64,000 nucleotides of DNA from Pachypanchax playfairii. Lineage: Eukaryota > Chordata > Actinopteri > Cyprinodontiformes > Aplocheilidae. Shown piece by piece: positions 1 through 11,580 of this stretch; the first letter of the stretch is position 1; each line of letters starts with the position of its first letter. The notes beneath the pieces are model-generated. The model saw only the letters and a list, made by a program, of their open reading frames with translations. It ran no database searches and had not been told where the DNA came from. The stretch is from contig SSNP01000014.1 in the NCBI GenBank assembly GCA_006937955.1, positions 811,777-875,776 of the forward strand, in the 5' to 3' direction. Position numbers and translations under genes: made by a program.

Positions 1-18
1 TTTACTCAAACTCCAAAT

Positions 19-429
19 CTACATGTTACTGTCTCTAGTTTGTGAGTCTCTGTTTTCCTTATTGAAATCATCTTTGCTGGGTGAGGAGGAGGAGGCCTGG
101 GTACAGTCTTCCTCCTGGGTTTCAGATCCCTGCAGCTGAGCCCTGAAGTCCATGCGGGCTTGTCGATTAGACTCCATCAGTTCATGAAGTTTCCCATTGA
201 GAGCATCGTTACGCTCCTCCAGGTCATCCAGGTAGGAGTTAATCTGATCCAGCATCGAGTTGATCGCAGCATATTCTACAAAAAGCAGAAATCAGACTTC
301 AAAAAGAAATAACGGTCAATATAGGGAGTTAAAATGATGATTAAATGTACCCCCTTCGCCAAAGTCATCGTCGTCGTTGATGATTCCTTCGTCAGCTGAC
401 ATATTCGGATCTCCGTTTGGTCCAGACAT
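19..429 (-). CDS. bbln: Bublin coiled-coil protein (UPF0184 / C9orf16 family)
   Basis: Two coding exons on the minus strand: 351-429 (ATG at 429) and 19-275 (TAG at 19-21), joined by a GT-AG intron to give 111 residues. The N-terminus is acidic (IINDDDDFGEG) and is followed by a short helical coiled coil (INSMLDQINSYLDDLEERND, then LNGKLHELMESNRQAR), the hallmark of the small UPF0184/bublin family. The worm homologue acts at intermediate filaments in epithelia; a similar scaffold role here is inferred. The mammalian protein is about 83 residues. This one has an extra Ser/Asp/Glu-rich tail of about 28 residues after the conserved FRAQLQ. The gene is transcribed away from surf2, whose start codon is 774 bp distant. 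The 3' UTR runs off the window. A second in-frame ATG nine codons downstream could also serve as start. Confidence 0.9.
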
Positions 430-1202
430 GATTGTAATAATCCTGTTTACAGATGCGCTAAAAAAGGATTCCTCTTTTCAGTTAACAGCTAGTTAAATAA
501 GATTAATAAGAATGTTTAACAAGCTAACTCAATAGAAGCAACATCATTTTCTAATTTCTACTTAAGTGTTTTCTTGAGAAAAATCCCGTGAAGAGATTTA
601 AACATTAGCGAGCTGTCAGCAGCTAATGTTTGCTGACCGAAGCAATGCATTGTGGGAAATATATAAAGGAAAGTTTCAGTAAAAGGTAAGATAACTCACT
701 CTGTGCAAATTATTCATGCAGAGTTTACAATATATACATTATATTGTGAGCCATATGTACTTTATAATGCATTATTTGAGTTAGTATCACAATTTCTGTT
801 TCAATTATGGTTTAATATTTCAATTTAAAGATAACGGCATTTTTGTAAGAATAACGGATTTTTTTAGAGTGAGTCCTCTGTCGCTTTTTGCTCTCTGTCT
901 CTGAGCTGAGAAAGTCAGCTGACTGACGTTCAGCGTCGTTGGATTGTAAATTAAAACCTGTAGCACATATTAAACTAAGCTGCTTTAATAATAATAATGA
1001 TTCTGTTGGGATAAAAAAAATAAAATGTAATAAGCGCCACACTAACAGATAAATCGTTGAAAGTAAATTTAAGTTGTTTTTTGACCAGCAGATGGCGCTG
1101 ACACCCCTCATCCGAGGTCTACGTCATCAAATCACGTGTTTACAACTTCCTGTTGGACAGGTGGCCTAAATCAGAAACGCTAGAAGCTACGATTTCTAAG
1201 TT
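430..1202. promoter_or_regulatory. Shared 5' region between bbln and surf2
   Basis: This 773-bp stretch separates the divergent start codons of bbln and surf2 and must hold both 5' UTRs and promoters. It contains no long open frame. Near the surf2 end there is a GATGGC core at 1091-1096 (YY1-like), a CACGTG palindrome near 1133 and a TTCCTG (ETS-type on the other strand) near 1147. These are visible motifs; their use is inferred. Confidence 0.5.
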
Positions 1203-2703
1203 ATGGAGGAATTACCTGCGGATATCAGAGCATTTCTTAAAAATCACCCCTTCTTTCAACTAACTGATGGCAAAAAGGTTGGCGAATATATCAAATAAAT
1301 ACGAAATACACGTCGTGATGTAGCCACGTGCTAATGATGTTCTTCAGTCAGATACTACTATTTGATCAAAACTTCATCAGCTGATCATTTATCCATAATA
1401 CAGCAATTAGATCAACTATACGTTTTATTCCCATCAACTGCGCCATCCTTATCCGAGTTTTTACACCTGTTTGCAGATCAAATGCACCTTGAACGACCAT
1501 GAATTTTCTTGCAACCTGTCGGAACTGCAGAAGTTCATCCAGGGGAAGAAATACAAGAAGCTGAGTGCTGCAGCAGAGTTTAACTACAGCCAGTATGAGC
1601 CACACATCGTGCCAAGCACAAAGCAACCGTAAGAAAATATCTGCATGCAAAAACAAACCATAAAACGCAGATCTGTACTTTGCACTTTGTTTTATGATGT
1701 TTGTTTCTCTTCTTTTTTCTTAGCAATCAGCTGTTTTGTAAACTGACACTCAGACATCTCAACCGGCAGCCGGATCATGTTTTAAGACACGTCAGTGGGA
1801 AACGCTTCAAGAAAGCTCTTTCTATATGTCAGTGGATCATGTGTGAAATCCAGTTTTTTGTAATTGTTTTGAGAAAATGTCCAAATCCACTCAAAAAGCT
1901 TTCTGATGGATCAGCTGATAGTATTTCAGTGGAACTCAGTCATTTTATTATCTGCTCTGACAAACATACTTGTGCAAATTTAGAGATTTTGTCAGGCAGA
2001 TTTGTATTTATTGATGTGATGATGCCTTTGGATGCCAGTATCTAGTTTCCTTTCACTCAAATAAAAATAGAACCACTTGTGAGCTGTAAAATCTTAATTA
2101 TTGACGTGTCTCCCTGCTGTCTACTTTAGATGAAGAGTGTGTACAAAAGGGGACTGAATATGTTCCAGCCAGACTGAAACAGAAAAGGCCTAAAAATTCA
2201 GAAGAGAAGAATGATCAGAGGAAGGAACCAAAACGATCAAATGGCGTATGGGAACCTTCATCCAGCGACGAGGAACACAGCGACTCAGAAGACAGCATGA
2301 GCGACCTCTATCCCTGTCAGTCTATAAGACACACACAACACTGATTTGTCTATGTTTGTTTTAACAGTTTGTGATATGTTCCTACAGCCTCTATGTTCAA
2401 CTTAAAGAATCCAGAATCTGAACATCTGGAAGGTGGAAAAGATGAAGAAGAGGATGAGTTTCAGACAGACGAAGAAGAGGAAATGGAAGTGGACACGCAG
2501 TCAGTGCAGAAACGTAAAAAGGTCTGTAAACCGCATCTGGATAAACATTTATACTCGGAAGGTGGTAATCAAAATGTTTTTGGTGAATTTGTTCTCATCT
2601 GTGTGTCTTTCAGGTCCAAGGAGGAGGTTTTCAGAAAAAATTTCGAAATAATCGGTGGAAATCGGGACGCAAGAAATGTGAAAAAGCGCAAAATGGAAAG
2701 TAG
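1203..2703 (+). CDS. surf2: Surfeit locus protein 2
   Basis: Six coding exons: 1203-1277, 1477-1628, 1724-1827, 2130-2315, 2388-2521 and 2614-2703. They sum to 741 nt and encode 246 residues, close to the 256 of human SURF2. The N-terminal half carries the family signature: ELPADIRAFLKNHPFF at the start, then EPHIVPSTKQPNQLFCKLTL and HVLRHVSGKRFKKAL. The C-terminal half is low complexity: an acidic run (DEEEDEFQTDEEEEMEV) followed by a basic tail (KKFRNNRWKSGRKK). SURF2 is a nucleolar/nuclear protein linked to ribosome biogenesis in vertebrates; that role comes from the family. The start codon is the first in-frame ATG and matches the family N-terminus. An ATTAAA at 2777-2782 may be the poly(A) signal. 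surf4 follows on the same strand. Confidence 0.95.
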
Positions 2704-4574
2704 AATGTAAAAGCACGAAGAGTTTTTTATCTGCAACATCCAGTTGAGTTATTTCTGCCTGAACATCTGGACTCCCATTAAACAAGGACGCATCTTCATT
2801 TTTGGGAAACGATTTCCTTTTCTGAGGTCACTATTTTCAACAGTTATGACACAGATGATTGAAATGAAACAGGAAGTGCTGGAGTTGTGTACTGTGATTT
2901 ATTGATGTGTACAAAATACATATGGATTTCGCAAATATGTCTTTTTTTATCATTTCTCGCATCGAACATCACCTGCACATCAAAAAAGAAACTACTTTTC
3001 AACACCATATACTTTTGGATTAGTATTGGTGCTGATTGTCATTGAATTAGTCTTTTAAATTGCACAATTTCACCAAGAGACATATCCTGTGTCTTTAGAG
3101 AGGATGAGTTTGTCGCAGAGTTGGAACATCAAAACAAAGCTACCATTTCTTGATTGAGCTGATTTTGACAAACTGAGTGAAAAAAAGGCATCATTAAGTG
3201 TCTGTCTCTGTCAAAGACTTGATCCTCATCTAAAAACAGCTGTTCCATCTTTTAAGTTTTCATTTTCCTTTAGATTTTTGCAATTTTGTGGTGTTTCTGG
3301 TTATTTGTTGTATTTTTTTTAAATACATTTAGCTCTAAATCAGAGTTCTTCAACCTTTATGACTCAATGAGTCATTTTAATGTCACTTATAATAAATTGC
3401 ATTCGTAAAGAGCCACAAAGTCACATTGAGCCTTAAACTGGAGATAAGACAGTTTATACAATAAGTCACCCCCCTTATAAATTATAAATTTCACCTTTAA
3501 GTTTATAATAAAACAAACAAAAACATCAGATTGTTGTTCATGCTGCTGGAGATAAGCTATTATAAAAAATGGTTGAATGGATGTACGTAGTTTGGTCATT
3601 TATTCAATGTTCAGAAAAGGAAACAACTTTTATTTTGTTAAATTGTCTCAGGACTTTTATCAGAGGCGGTTTGTTTCTGTTCTGTGAAGAATCACTGTTT
3701 AGTATAACAATGTTTTATTTTAATAACTTAAAACTTTGAAATGTCCAATAGATTTACAAACTTTTTGCTGTTTTTAGTTACATTTACAGTCTGATGTGAA
3801 ATGTTGGTTTGTGGTGGATCAGGAGTTAGACTGCAGGTTAGAAATGGATCGCTGCATTTCACAGACATTTCAATCAAATTCAAGTCATGTTTTTAATTCA
3901 GGAATCAGTTCATAGAGGTGGAACAACCTGTTTGTGATATTTGGGTAATTCTGCTGCAGAAATTCCTAACAACATGATACACTTCCTGTTGTTAGTTACT
4001 CAGGTTCCTGTAGATTTGGGTTAAAGTTACAGGGAGCCACTTCAGAGGGTCTGAAGGGCCACATGTGGCCCCAGAGCTGTAGGTTGCAGGCTGACATGAT
4101 AGGGACACATCTGACTGGAAGCCCATATGTTTTGCTGTTTTTAACCTTCATTAAAAAGCCTAATTTAACTTTTTAACTCCATATCTATCAGTTGAATATT
4201 TCACATTGTTTCATTCATATTTCCACAACTACATCACTGTCTACATAACAAACAGCTGGGTGTGGATTTAAAATGAAAGTACATGAAACTGGAGGTTTTA
4301 TTCCACTGGATCGGGCGTTGTTTACCTGTGTTGAGCTGTAAATAACCCCAGGTGGCAGCGTGAAGCCCCTGCTCGCTTCAGTATACGTGGCACACAGCGG
4401 GGCTTCTGTCTCCCTCTCACTCGTCAAATCGCGGGGCATTGTGGGGCGGAGGCGGCCTGACGATCGGGAAATCTCCAAGTAAATAACGGGGCAGGATCAG
4501 TGTGCGCGAAGCCTGCGAGGATCTGTACAACACAACTAAATTATCCTGGTATAAACAAGCTGTGATAGAAAAAT
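2704..4574. other. Intergenic region surf2-surf4
   Basis: The stretch holds the short surf2 3' UTR (to about 2800), AT-rich DNA without a gene, a non-autonomous hAT-like element at about 3341-4093 (listed separately) and, from about 4300, the more GC-rich 5' end of surf4. Open frames on the minus strand at 4215-4632 overlap the surf4 start region and look like chance. Confidence 0.6.
3341..4093. mobile_element. Non-autonomous hAT-like DNA transposon
   Basis: The left end begins CAGAGTTCTTCAACCTTTA and the right end, read on the other strand, begins CAGCCTGCAACCTACAG. These are imperfect terminal inverted repeats. The internal phrase GGGCCACATGTGGCCCCAGA next to the right end is typical of fish hAT/Charlie-like elements. 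The element is about 750 bp and has no transposase frame. I could not find a clean 8-bp target duplication, so the exact ends are uncertain. A related end lies inverted in surf4 intron 2. Confidence 0.6.
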
Positions 4575-7500
4575 ATGGGACAGGAGGATCTAATGAACAA
4601 AGCCGAAGACGTGGCAGATCAGGTAACTTCACTTTAGCATGTTAGCCGCTGTTAGCATGTTAGCTGCTAACATGAGAATGAAGTGGAGCTCTTCACTGTT
4701 TCCTTCTGCGTTGTGACAACTTTAGTTTTTTGTTTTTGTGAGATTTTTCGGTCGCTTTAAGGTGATTTCAGAATAAAAGAAGAGTTTAATGAGCGTTTAA
4801 CTGAAGGCTGGGTCAGTATTCAGATGAAAGTGATTGATTTGGTTAAAACTCAGACAGGTATAATAAGTTTGGTCCTTTTTTGTGTATGTTTTGTGTCAGT
4901 AAATTTGACACCACTTGGTTTATTTTATTCTGCCAGCGAATCTAATCTGCCATTCTGCAGTTGTGAAATAACTTGGATTAGCAGTAAAGTATTAGCTCCC
5001 TTGTTTCTCTTGAAACTCAGCATCTCTGGCCTTTTGCAGTTAAACAGGGTGTAAAATTTATTCTCGTTTTAATCTGCAGCTGCTTTTTTTGTCCGTGATT
5101 TAAAACATGTTCATAGTTTGTTGGGATTGTTAGTAAGTAAAGAGTGTTTTTTTAATGGCTCTCTGTACTGTAGAAATTAGTAATCAGAACTTCAGCTTTT
5201 TGGACGCGTGTGTTGACATTAAGAAGTCAAAATGTAAGTGAATGCACCTCATTGCCTTTGTAATTACCCCTATTTTTGTTCACGTTCAGTCCGGACTTTT
5301 GTGAAATGTTATAAACATTTTCTCACGGATAATGTGTTTTAAGAAACTGATTATAAAGACACGTTACTCTGCTGGGTTGAGATCCACAGGCATCGTTTTC
5401 CTCAGACTTTAGTTGTCTATTTCTAGGCTGTTGCAGCAACCTTGGGCTCGTTCTGATTGGCTCCCATTTCATCCATTCATGGCTCTCACAGCAGCCCTAC
5501 AGGGAGTTGGTGGCCTCTGATTGGCTGCTGAGGTCTTACTGTGCTGATGTGGACTGCTGGGTGGGCGGGACAAAAGGGGGCGGGTCACTTCTGCTCCGTT
5601 AAGTTATATGAATATTGCACGTGAATTGTGATCATAATTCATCCCAAAGCGATATATTTTTGTTGCGTGAACGATCAATATAATTAATTCCAGAGGAAAA
5701 TAACAAGCTTTGACAAAAATCCTCAGCCTTTCTACTTGTCATGACGTTTGGTGCAACCTAACTACCTTCTGTAGAGTCACTCATCTTTGTTTTAAACTAT
5801 TTTACAAAATGTTTTAAATGTAAATGTAAAAACTAAGGACATTTTACACAGTTTTAATCAGTTTGTAAACAAAAAAAAAGTTATTTTGTTGTTTTACAGT
5901 AAAAGGTTCTATCATTTAGAGTATGACAGTGCTGATAATTACTGATGTTCCGTATTAGATCACGTGACTAACATCAAAATTAAGGTTTAGTTTCAGCCTG
6001 TATTATCTGTTTTTGTTCACCTAACACAGAACCAGAACGAGTTAGGATTAGGGTGAGGGTGGAACGTAATTTGAGATCTTTGTCTCTGTCCATTCCAGCA
6101 GTTTTCACGAATGCTGTGAAGTATTTCTAAAAGTCTGTAAACAGGTTGGTTACGTGCTGTTTAGTGGTTTGAAGGTAAATTTGGTGGACTGATAATTAGT
6201 TTGCACACGTCAGTATTACTGTTTAAATACATTTTAAGTCTATAATAAAAAAAACAGTAAGTAAATTAGACAATAAAGTAGCACCACCAGAAACATCCTG
6301 TGTCCCCAAATCAGTAAAAGTATGATTCTTTACGTTCTGCTTTATGGTTGAATACAGATGTTTACAATAAAAAGAGCTGGATTTATTTAGGATTCACACT
6401 TTACTCACTCTCTGTATTTTGCTTTTAAACTTTTTTTCTCGTGTTTTCCAGTTTCTGCGGGTGACCAAACAGTACCTGCCCCACCTGGCGCGTCTGTGTC
6501 TCATCAGCACTTTCCTGGAAGACGGGATCCGTATGTGGTTCCAGTGGAACGAGCAGAGAGACTACATCGAGGCGACTTGGAACTGCGGCTACTTCCTGGC
6601 TACGTGCTTTGTGCTTCTGAACCTCATCGGGCAGCTGGGTGAGTGCATGGGAGACTGCAACAACGGGATTGAGTTTTTTGGGGGGGTAACTCAGCAAAAG
6701 TAGGCGTCACATTTTGTTCATACACTCAGCACATGCTGCTTCTCACCAGTTTGTTGTTGTGCAAGTGGAAGGAACTGTTCCAGTGTCCAGTTTAAGACTC
6801 AGTGTGACTTTGTGTCTCTTTACAAATAAAATTTATTATGAGCGACATTAAAAGGCTCATTGAGTCATAAATGTTGCAGAACTCTGATTTATATGAATTT
6901 ACACGTAGTTATAAAGCGTTTGTTTCTCCATGTGTCAAACGTGAAAGCTGAAATCTCTCGGTTTACTGCTCATTTTTTTAATTCTGTTATCAGATCTTTG
7001 TCTCAATTACTTTTTTTATTATTTAAAAAAAACTGAGCTGACTGTTGAAGCAGGAAGATAATATGGTTGAAACATCTTCGTCAGCTTTGTGGTTTTATCC
7101 GACCAGCTTTTATCATAAACAGAGAAGTAAACTAGACTTTTTCTGCCACATGCTGATGATTCAAGTGAAACTGGTTGTTTTGACCTCAAATTATAATCAG
7201 TTCAAGGAGTATGTTAAACATTTTGGCATTTTTAAGAGAAAATTTTTAATTAAAACGAACTTTTCTTTCATCCTAACAGGTGGTTGCGTCCTTATTCTCA
7301 GTAGAAATTTTGTACAGTACGCCTGCTTTGGATTATTTGGAATCATAGCTTTACAGGTAACGACATTTTTATTATCTACATTTTAATTGCAACACAATAT
7401 TGTCTAATTGTCTATGTGTCTCCCACCAGACTGTTGCGTACAGCATTCTATGGGACCTTAAGTTCTTGATGAGGTAAGTTTTATTCCATTTTTAATCATC

Positions 7501-8361
7501 ATCCTTGATTCACGAAGGGTTTGAGATTTTTATAATGACTGTAATTACAGAGGACTGTATTTATTTAAACAGCTGTATGACTCATCAGTCTTTAACGCTG
7601 CGTGCTGATTGGATAAAGCAGCAGGTCAATCCTTTAATCAACAAGTTGGTAGACAGAAATAAAGTGTTGCATCAAACACATGATTCAACACCGACTCGTG
7701 AGATTGAGTTATTAGTTTGACTCACACGGCGGTGTCTGTCTGTCTGTCTGACCTCGTCCTCCTCGCCGGTAGGAACCTGGCCCTCGGAGGCGGTCTGCTC
7801 CTGCTGCTGGCCGAGTCCCGCTCAGAAGGGAAGAGCATGTTTGCTGGAGTCCCCTCCATGGGGGAGAGTTCACCCAAGCAGTACATGCAGCTGGGTGGCC
7901 GAGTGCTCCTCGTGCTCATGTTCATGACTCTGTTACACTTCGACTCCAGTTTCTTCTCGGTAAGTCGAATCTGCTTTATGTTGAAGACATTTAGACTTTA
8001 TTACGTCTTATAAATGTGGATTTTGTGGAAGTGGGGATTACATTATAGATGTGAATAATCTGAGATGAATCAGAAGGTTTTTGGTTTTACGCAGATCCTA
8101 CAGAACATGGTGGGCACTGCTCTGATCATCCTGGTGGCCATCGGCTTCAAAACCAAGCTCGCAGCTTTGACCCTCGTCGTCTGGCTTTTAGCCATCAACG
8201 TTTACTTCAACGCTTTCTGGACCATCCCCGCCTACAAGCCCATGCACGACTTCCTCAAGTACGACTTTTTCCAGACCACTTCTGTCATCGGCGGTCTCCT
8301 GTTGGTGGTGGCGCTCGGACCAGGAGGCGTGTCCATGGATGAGAAGAAAAAGGAGTGGTAG
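4575..8361 (+). CDS. surf4: Surfeit locus protein 4, ER cargo receptor
   Basis: Six coding exons: 4575-4622, 6452-6638, 7280-7356, 7430-7473, 7773-7959 and 8095-8361. The total is 810 nt and 269 residues, exactly the usual length of vertebrate SURF4. The protein starts MGQEDLMNKAEDVADQFLRV and ends with the di-lysine ER-retrieval tail KKKEW. Several hydrophobic membrane segments are evident, for example GGLLLLLAE, LLVLMFMTLL, GTALIILVAIG and LTLVVWLLAINVYF. SURF4 (yeast Erv29) loads soluble cargo into COPII vesicles at ER exit sites and cycles back from the Golgi. Intron 1 (4623-6451) is long and shows no coding content. Intron 2 holds an inverted hAT end. The poly(A) signal AATAAA is at 8750-8755. 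Identification is certain from near-complete conservation. Confidence 0.97.
6755..6895 (-). repeat. hAT-like element end, inverted relative to 3341-4093
   Basis: Read on the minus strand this piece of surf4 intron 2 reproduces the left end of the element at about 3341-3440, including the phrases CAGAGTTCTGCAACATTTAT, GACTCAATGAG, AATAAATT and CACAAAGTCACA. Only one end is present, so it is a fragment. With the upstream copy it makes an inverted pair about 3.3 kb apart. Confidence 0.6.
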
Positions 8362-9335
8362 ACAGAGACGAGAGAGTCGTGCAGCAGCACTCGTATGCCC
8401 CTCCCCCTCCTCTGTCACGACTACCGGGACACAAAGACCTTCCGTCTCTCTTCCTGCCTACCAGGATTCATGTTTCTTCATTTTTTTGGCCAAATTTAGT
8501 GAAAAAACCTCTATCGGCGGACAAGTTTTCAGTTTCTGTCACGTTCACTTTTTTTTTTTTTTATTTCCAGCTCGTTACTTTTTTTGTTTTTTACAACAGT
8601 GAGAATAAAAATGCCTGTTTTCTTCCTAGTTCCGATACAACAGTTTAAGATGACGTCTGTTCTCTGTGCAGAAGGAAGATTAAATTGCTCCATTGTATTT
8701 TACAGGTGTTGCGCCATAATTTATCACAGATTAATTTTTATATTTTCTGAATAAACAAGCAGATGAGCTGAAGTGGAGCTGATCCTTTTATTTTTATTAT
8801 TATTGTCAGTTTTAATCCATTGCATTTTGGAGTGTCAGAGACTCGGCCTGCAGATTTAGGGCAGTGATTTCGATTCATCCCATCATGTTTTTGTTTTTGT
8901 AACGTCTCTTTCATTTGTACATTCAGTCTCTCATTAACGGAGTCGGGGGATGTGCACAGCAGTCGAGCGGTTATTAGCTCCGGGACTTATCGGGCACTTT
9001 GTAATGTTCGTCTTTTACAAAATGCCCAACTGTGTAGGATTTGAGGTTAATTCCGAGGGGGGGGGGGGGATTGGGTGCTCAACATTTGCGAAACATCTGG
9101 GTTCTAAAACTAGCAAAAAAGACTGAGCTGAGTCACCAGCTACATGGATTCTGTCTTCGCTCAGTGTTTCTTGCCTTGTGTGAGATAAATCTTAAAATAT
9201 TCAGTGTAATAATTTTCAGAAGTTTATATTGTATTTTTGATCATGTTTTTTCTTTATTTTGAAAGTTCATGGCAAAAAAATAAATAAATATTCAAAAATA
9301 TAAGAAGACAGGCTCAGTCAGTTTGTAATGAGATG
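8362..9335. other. surf4 3' UTR and downstream spacer
   Basis: The surf4 3' UTR runs to about 8770 (AATAAA at 8750-8755). Beyond it lie a poly-G run near 9056-9069 and AT-rich sequence. I see no gene here. Confidence 0.6.
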
Positions 9336-9339
9336 ATAG

Positions 9340-10075
9340 ATGGTCTTCTGCAGTATGTCCTCCCAGATCCAGACCAGGGCATCACTGAGCTCCTGGACAG
9401 TCTGAGAAGCAACCTGGTGGTGCTGGATGGACCTAAACATGATGTTCTAGACATGATCTGTTGGATTTAGACCAGACCAGTGTAGAGGACACTCAGTGAC
9501 ATCAACTCCTTCATCCTTCAGGAACTGCCTGTATAATCTGGTCACATGAGGAACCCAGGACCTCCTGCACCAGTAAAGGGTCTAATAATGAGTGTTTATC
9601 CTGTTCAGGTCTGTCACTCCATGGATCTGCCTCTTCAGACCAACACTGACCCTCCACCAAACCCATCCTGCTGAACAATGTTGCAGACAGCATAATGGTA
9701 TCCACACCCTTTCACGTGTCACTTGACCTCAGAGTGAATCTGATCTCATCATGCTAGTCAAGCTCCACGAGCCGGGCTAAGAGCTAAAGGTCCACTAGAG
9801 GATGTGGGGCCCCCAGACCGCCATCATGAAGTCTGTTTCTAATAGTTTGGTCAGCTGAAGGGCAGTTCTCATCCTGTTCCTTCTGCACAAAGGAGCAGAT
9901 ACTGGTCCTGCTGATGGGTTAAGGACCTTTGACAGTCCTGTCCAGCTTTCATAGAGGATCTTCCTGTCTCCTGGAATCTCCTCCAGGCTCTTGAGTCTGA
10001 GCTGGGAGACACAGTAAACTAGGGATGTCCAGCTCCAGGCCTCCTGAGTTACCATCCTGCAAGCTGTAAATGTTT
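9340..10075 (-). mobile_element. Degenerate Tc1/mariner-like remnant, copy 1
   Basis: Read on the minus strand, a roughly 730-bp segment matches a second copy at about 40090-40850. Near its downstream end it encodes a broken frame resembling the last catalytic block of Tc1-type transposases: a NPTDHV-stop-NIMFRSIQHH stretch, then TVQELSDALVWIWED, comparable to the NPIEHVW...LVEEW region of that superfamily. The first two acidic catalytic residues could not be placed. The frame is interrupted, so this is a non-coding fossil. The family name is tentative; the repeat itself is clear. Confidence 0.6.
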
Positions 10076-10540
10076 CCCTGATTCAGGTAAAAGAGTCATC
10101 AACAGGCTTCAGCGGGATCGTGTTGAAGCAGGGAAACATCTAAATCACGCAGGACGGTGACACTGACCCGAGTCAAACATAAAACTACTAAAAATCCGAA
10201 AAGGATGAAGAAAAAACATCCGTGGCCTCCAGCCTTCTCTTATTGTTTCCTTTTAGCTAATTTCACTAACACCAAAACATCTGACACTGGTTAAAACCCA
10301 CATCTGACATTTAACTGATCAACATCCCAGAAGTTTAACTCACTCTGATTTAATAAGTGCTTCAATTTTTTGGTTTCTTGCTCTACTGACGTAACAACAT
10401 CAGCTAGTGGACAAACGTGGCCACGGTTTACAACAGCTGCTCCTTTTCAGCACGACAAATAATTTTACTTAATTTGTAGAACAGTGATCAAGAAATGAGC
10501 ATGTTCATTGCTGTCGCAGTTTAAAAACAGTTTGTACATA
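10076..10540. other. Spacer with no recognised feature
   Basis: Unique-looking AT-rich sequence between two mobile-element remnants. I see no open frame or RNA gene that can be supported. Confidence 0.5.
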
Positions 10541-11580
10541 CTACTACTACTACTACTGTCATTTAGCAGACGCTTTTATCCAAAGCGACTTACATTGAGA
10601 GAACATACAAGCAAGAATTCAAAGAGAAGGAAAAAAATATAAGGAGGCGGACTGTTTGGAGTCCAGTTTAATTCCGACGCTGATACATCAAGTGTATCAA
10701 TTTTTTTTGTGAGAGATAAATTCTCAAATCGATATCATAAATCATAAATTACTCCTACATTAAGACTGAAAGTGTTCTTTAAAGAGGTGAGTCTTAAGTC
10801 TGCTCTTAAAAGTAGCTGCAGACTCTGAGGATCGGACCGAGTTTGGTAGGTCATTCCACCATCGGGGGACAACAGAGGAGAAGAGTTTGGAACATGATCT
10901 CATGCCACGTTGTGGTGGAAGCGCTAGGCGTCTTTCAGCGGCTGAGCGTAGCTGACGCGTGGGAATGTAGGTTTGGATGAAGGAGTGAAGGTAGGTAGGA
11001 GCTGTGTGTGTTAGAGTCTGGTAAGCCAGAAGCAGAGCTTTGTATTTGATGCGTGCTGCAACTGGAAGCCAGTGCAGAGAAATGAGCAGCGGAGTGACAT
11101 GAGCCCTCTTGGGCTGGTTAAAGACCAAACGTGCTGCTGCGTTCTGAATCATCTGCAGAGGTTTAACCGAGGACGCCGGAAGACCGGCCAGCAATGAGTT
11201 GCAGTAGTCGATCCGGGACAAGACCAGGGCCTGGACCAGAAGCTGTGTGGTGTGGTCTGTGAGGAAGGCTCTGATTTTCCTGATGTTGTAAAGCGCGAAT
11301 CGACATGAGCGAGCTACGGAGTTAACCTGCTCTTTGAAGGACAGCTGGTTGTCCAGTATGACACCAAGGTTTCTGGCGGAGGTTTTGGGGAACAGCGTGA
11401 TGGAGTCAAGCTGCACGCTTATCTGAGGAGGTAAGGAGTTACTGGCAGGACAGACAATGAGGTCAGTTTTGGACAGATTAAGCTGAAGGTGGCGATCCCT
11501 CATCCACGCCGAGATATCTGAGAGGCAGGCAGATATCCGCACTGAGACGGATGTATCGTCGATGTATCGGATGTGTACAT
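10541..11580 (-). mobile_element. 5'-truncated L2-type LINE (reverse transcriptase C-terminal half)
   Basis: An uninterrupted frame runs on the minus strand down to 10760. It carries the region after the reverse transcriptase active site: NLGVILDNQLSF, VLSRIDYCNSLLAGLP, LISLHWLPVAARIKYK and PPQRGMRSCSKLFSSVVPRW. This is the signature of L2/Maui LINEs in fish. The frame extends upstream of 11542 as far as a YIDD box (11555-11566), the catalytic YxDD motif, and is lost just beyond, so the copy is 5'-truncated at the active site. The 3' tail has the conserved phrase AAGTCGCTTTGGATAAAAGC and ends in (TAG)n at 10541-10557. It is inactive as it stands, but its intact frame suggests a fairly young insertion. 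Confidence 0.88.

Noticed and set aside
4215..4632. Minus-strand frames at the surf4 start
   Set aside because: They overlap surf4 exon 1 and its GC-rich leader and show no protein signature.
10760..11542. A 260-codon frame as a host gene
   Set aside because: It is the C-terminal half of an L2 reverse transcriptase, with the LINE 3' tail behind it.
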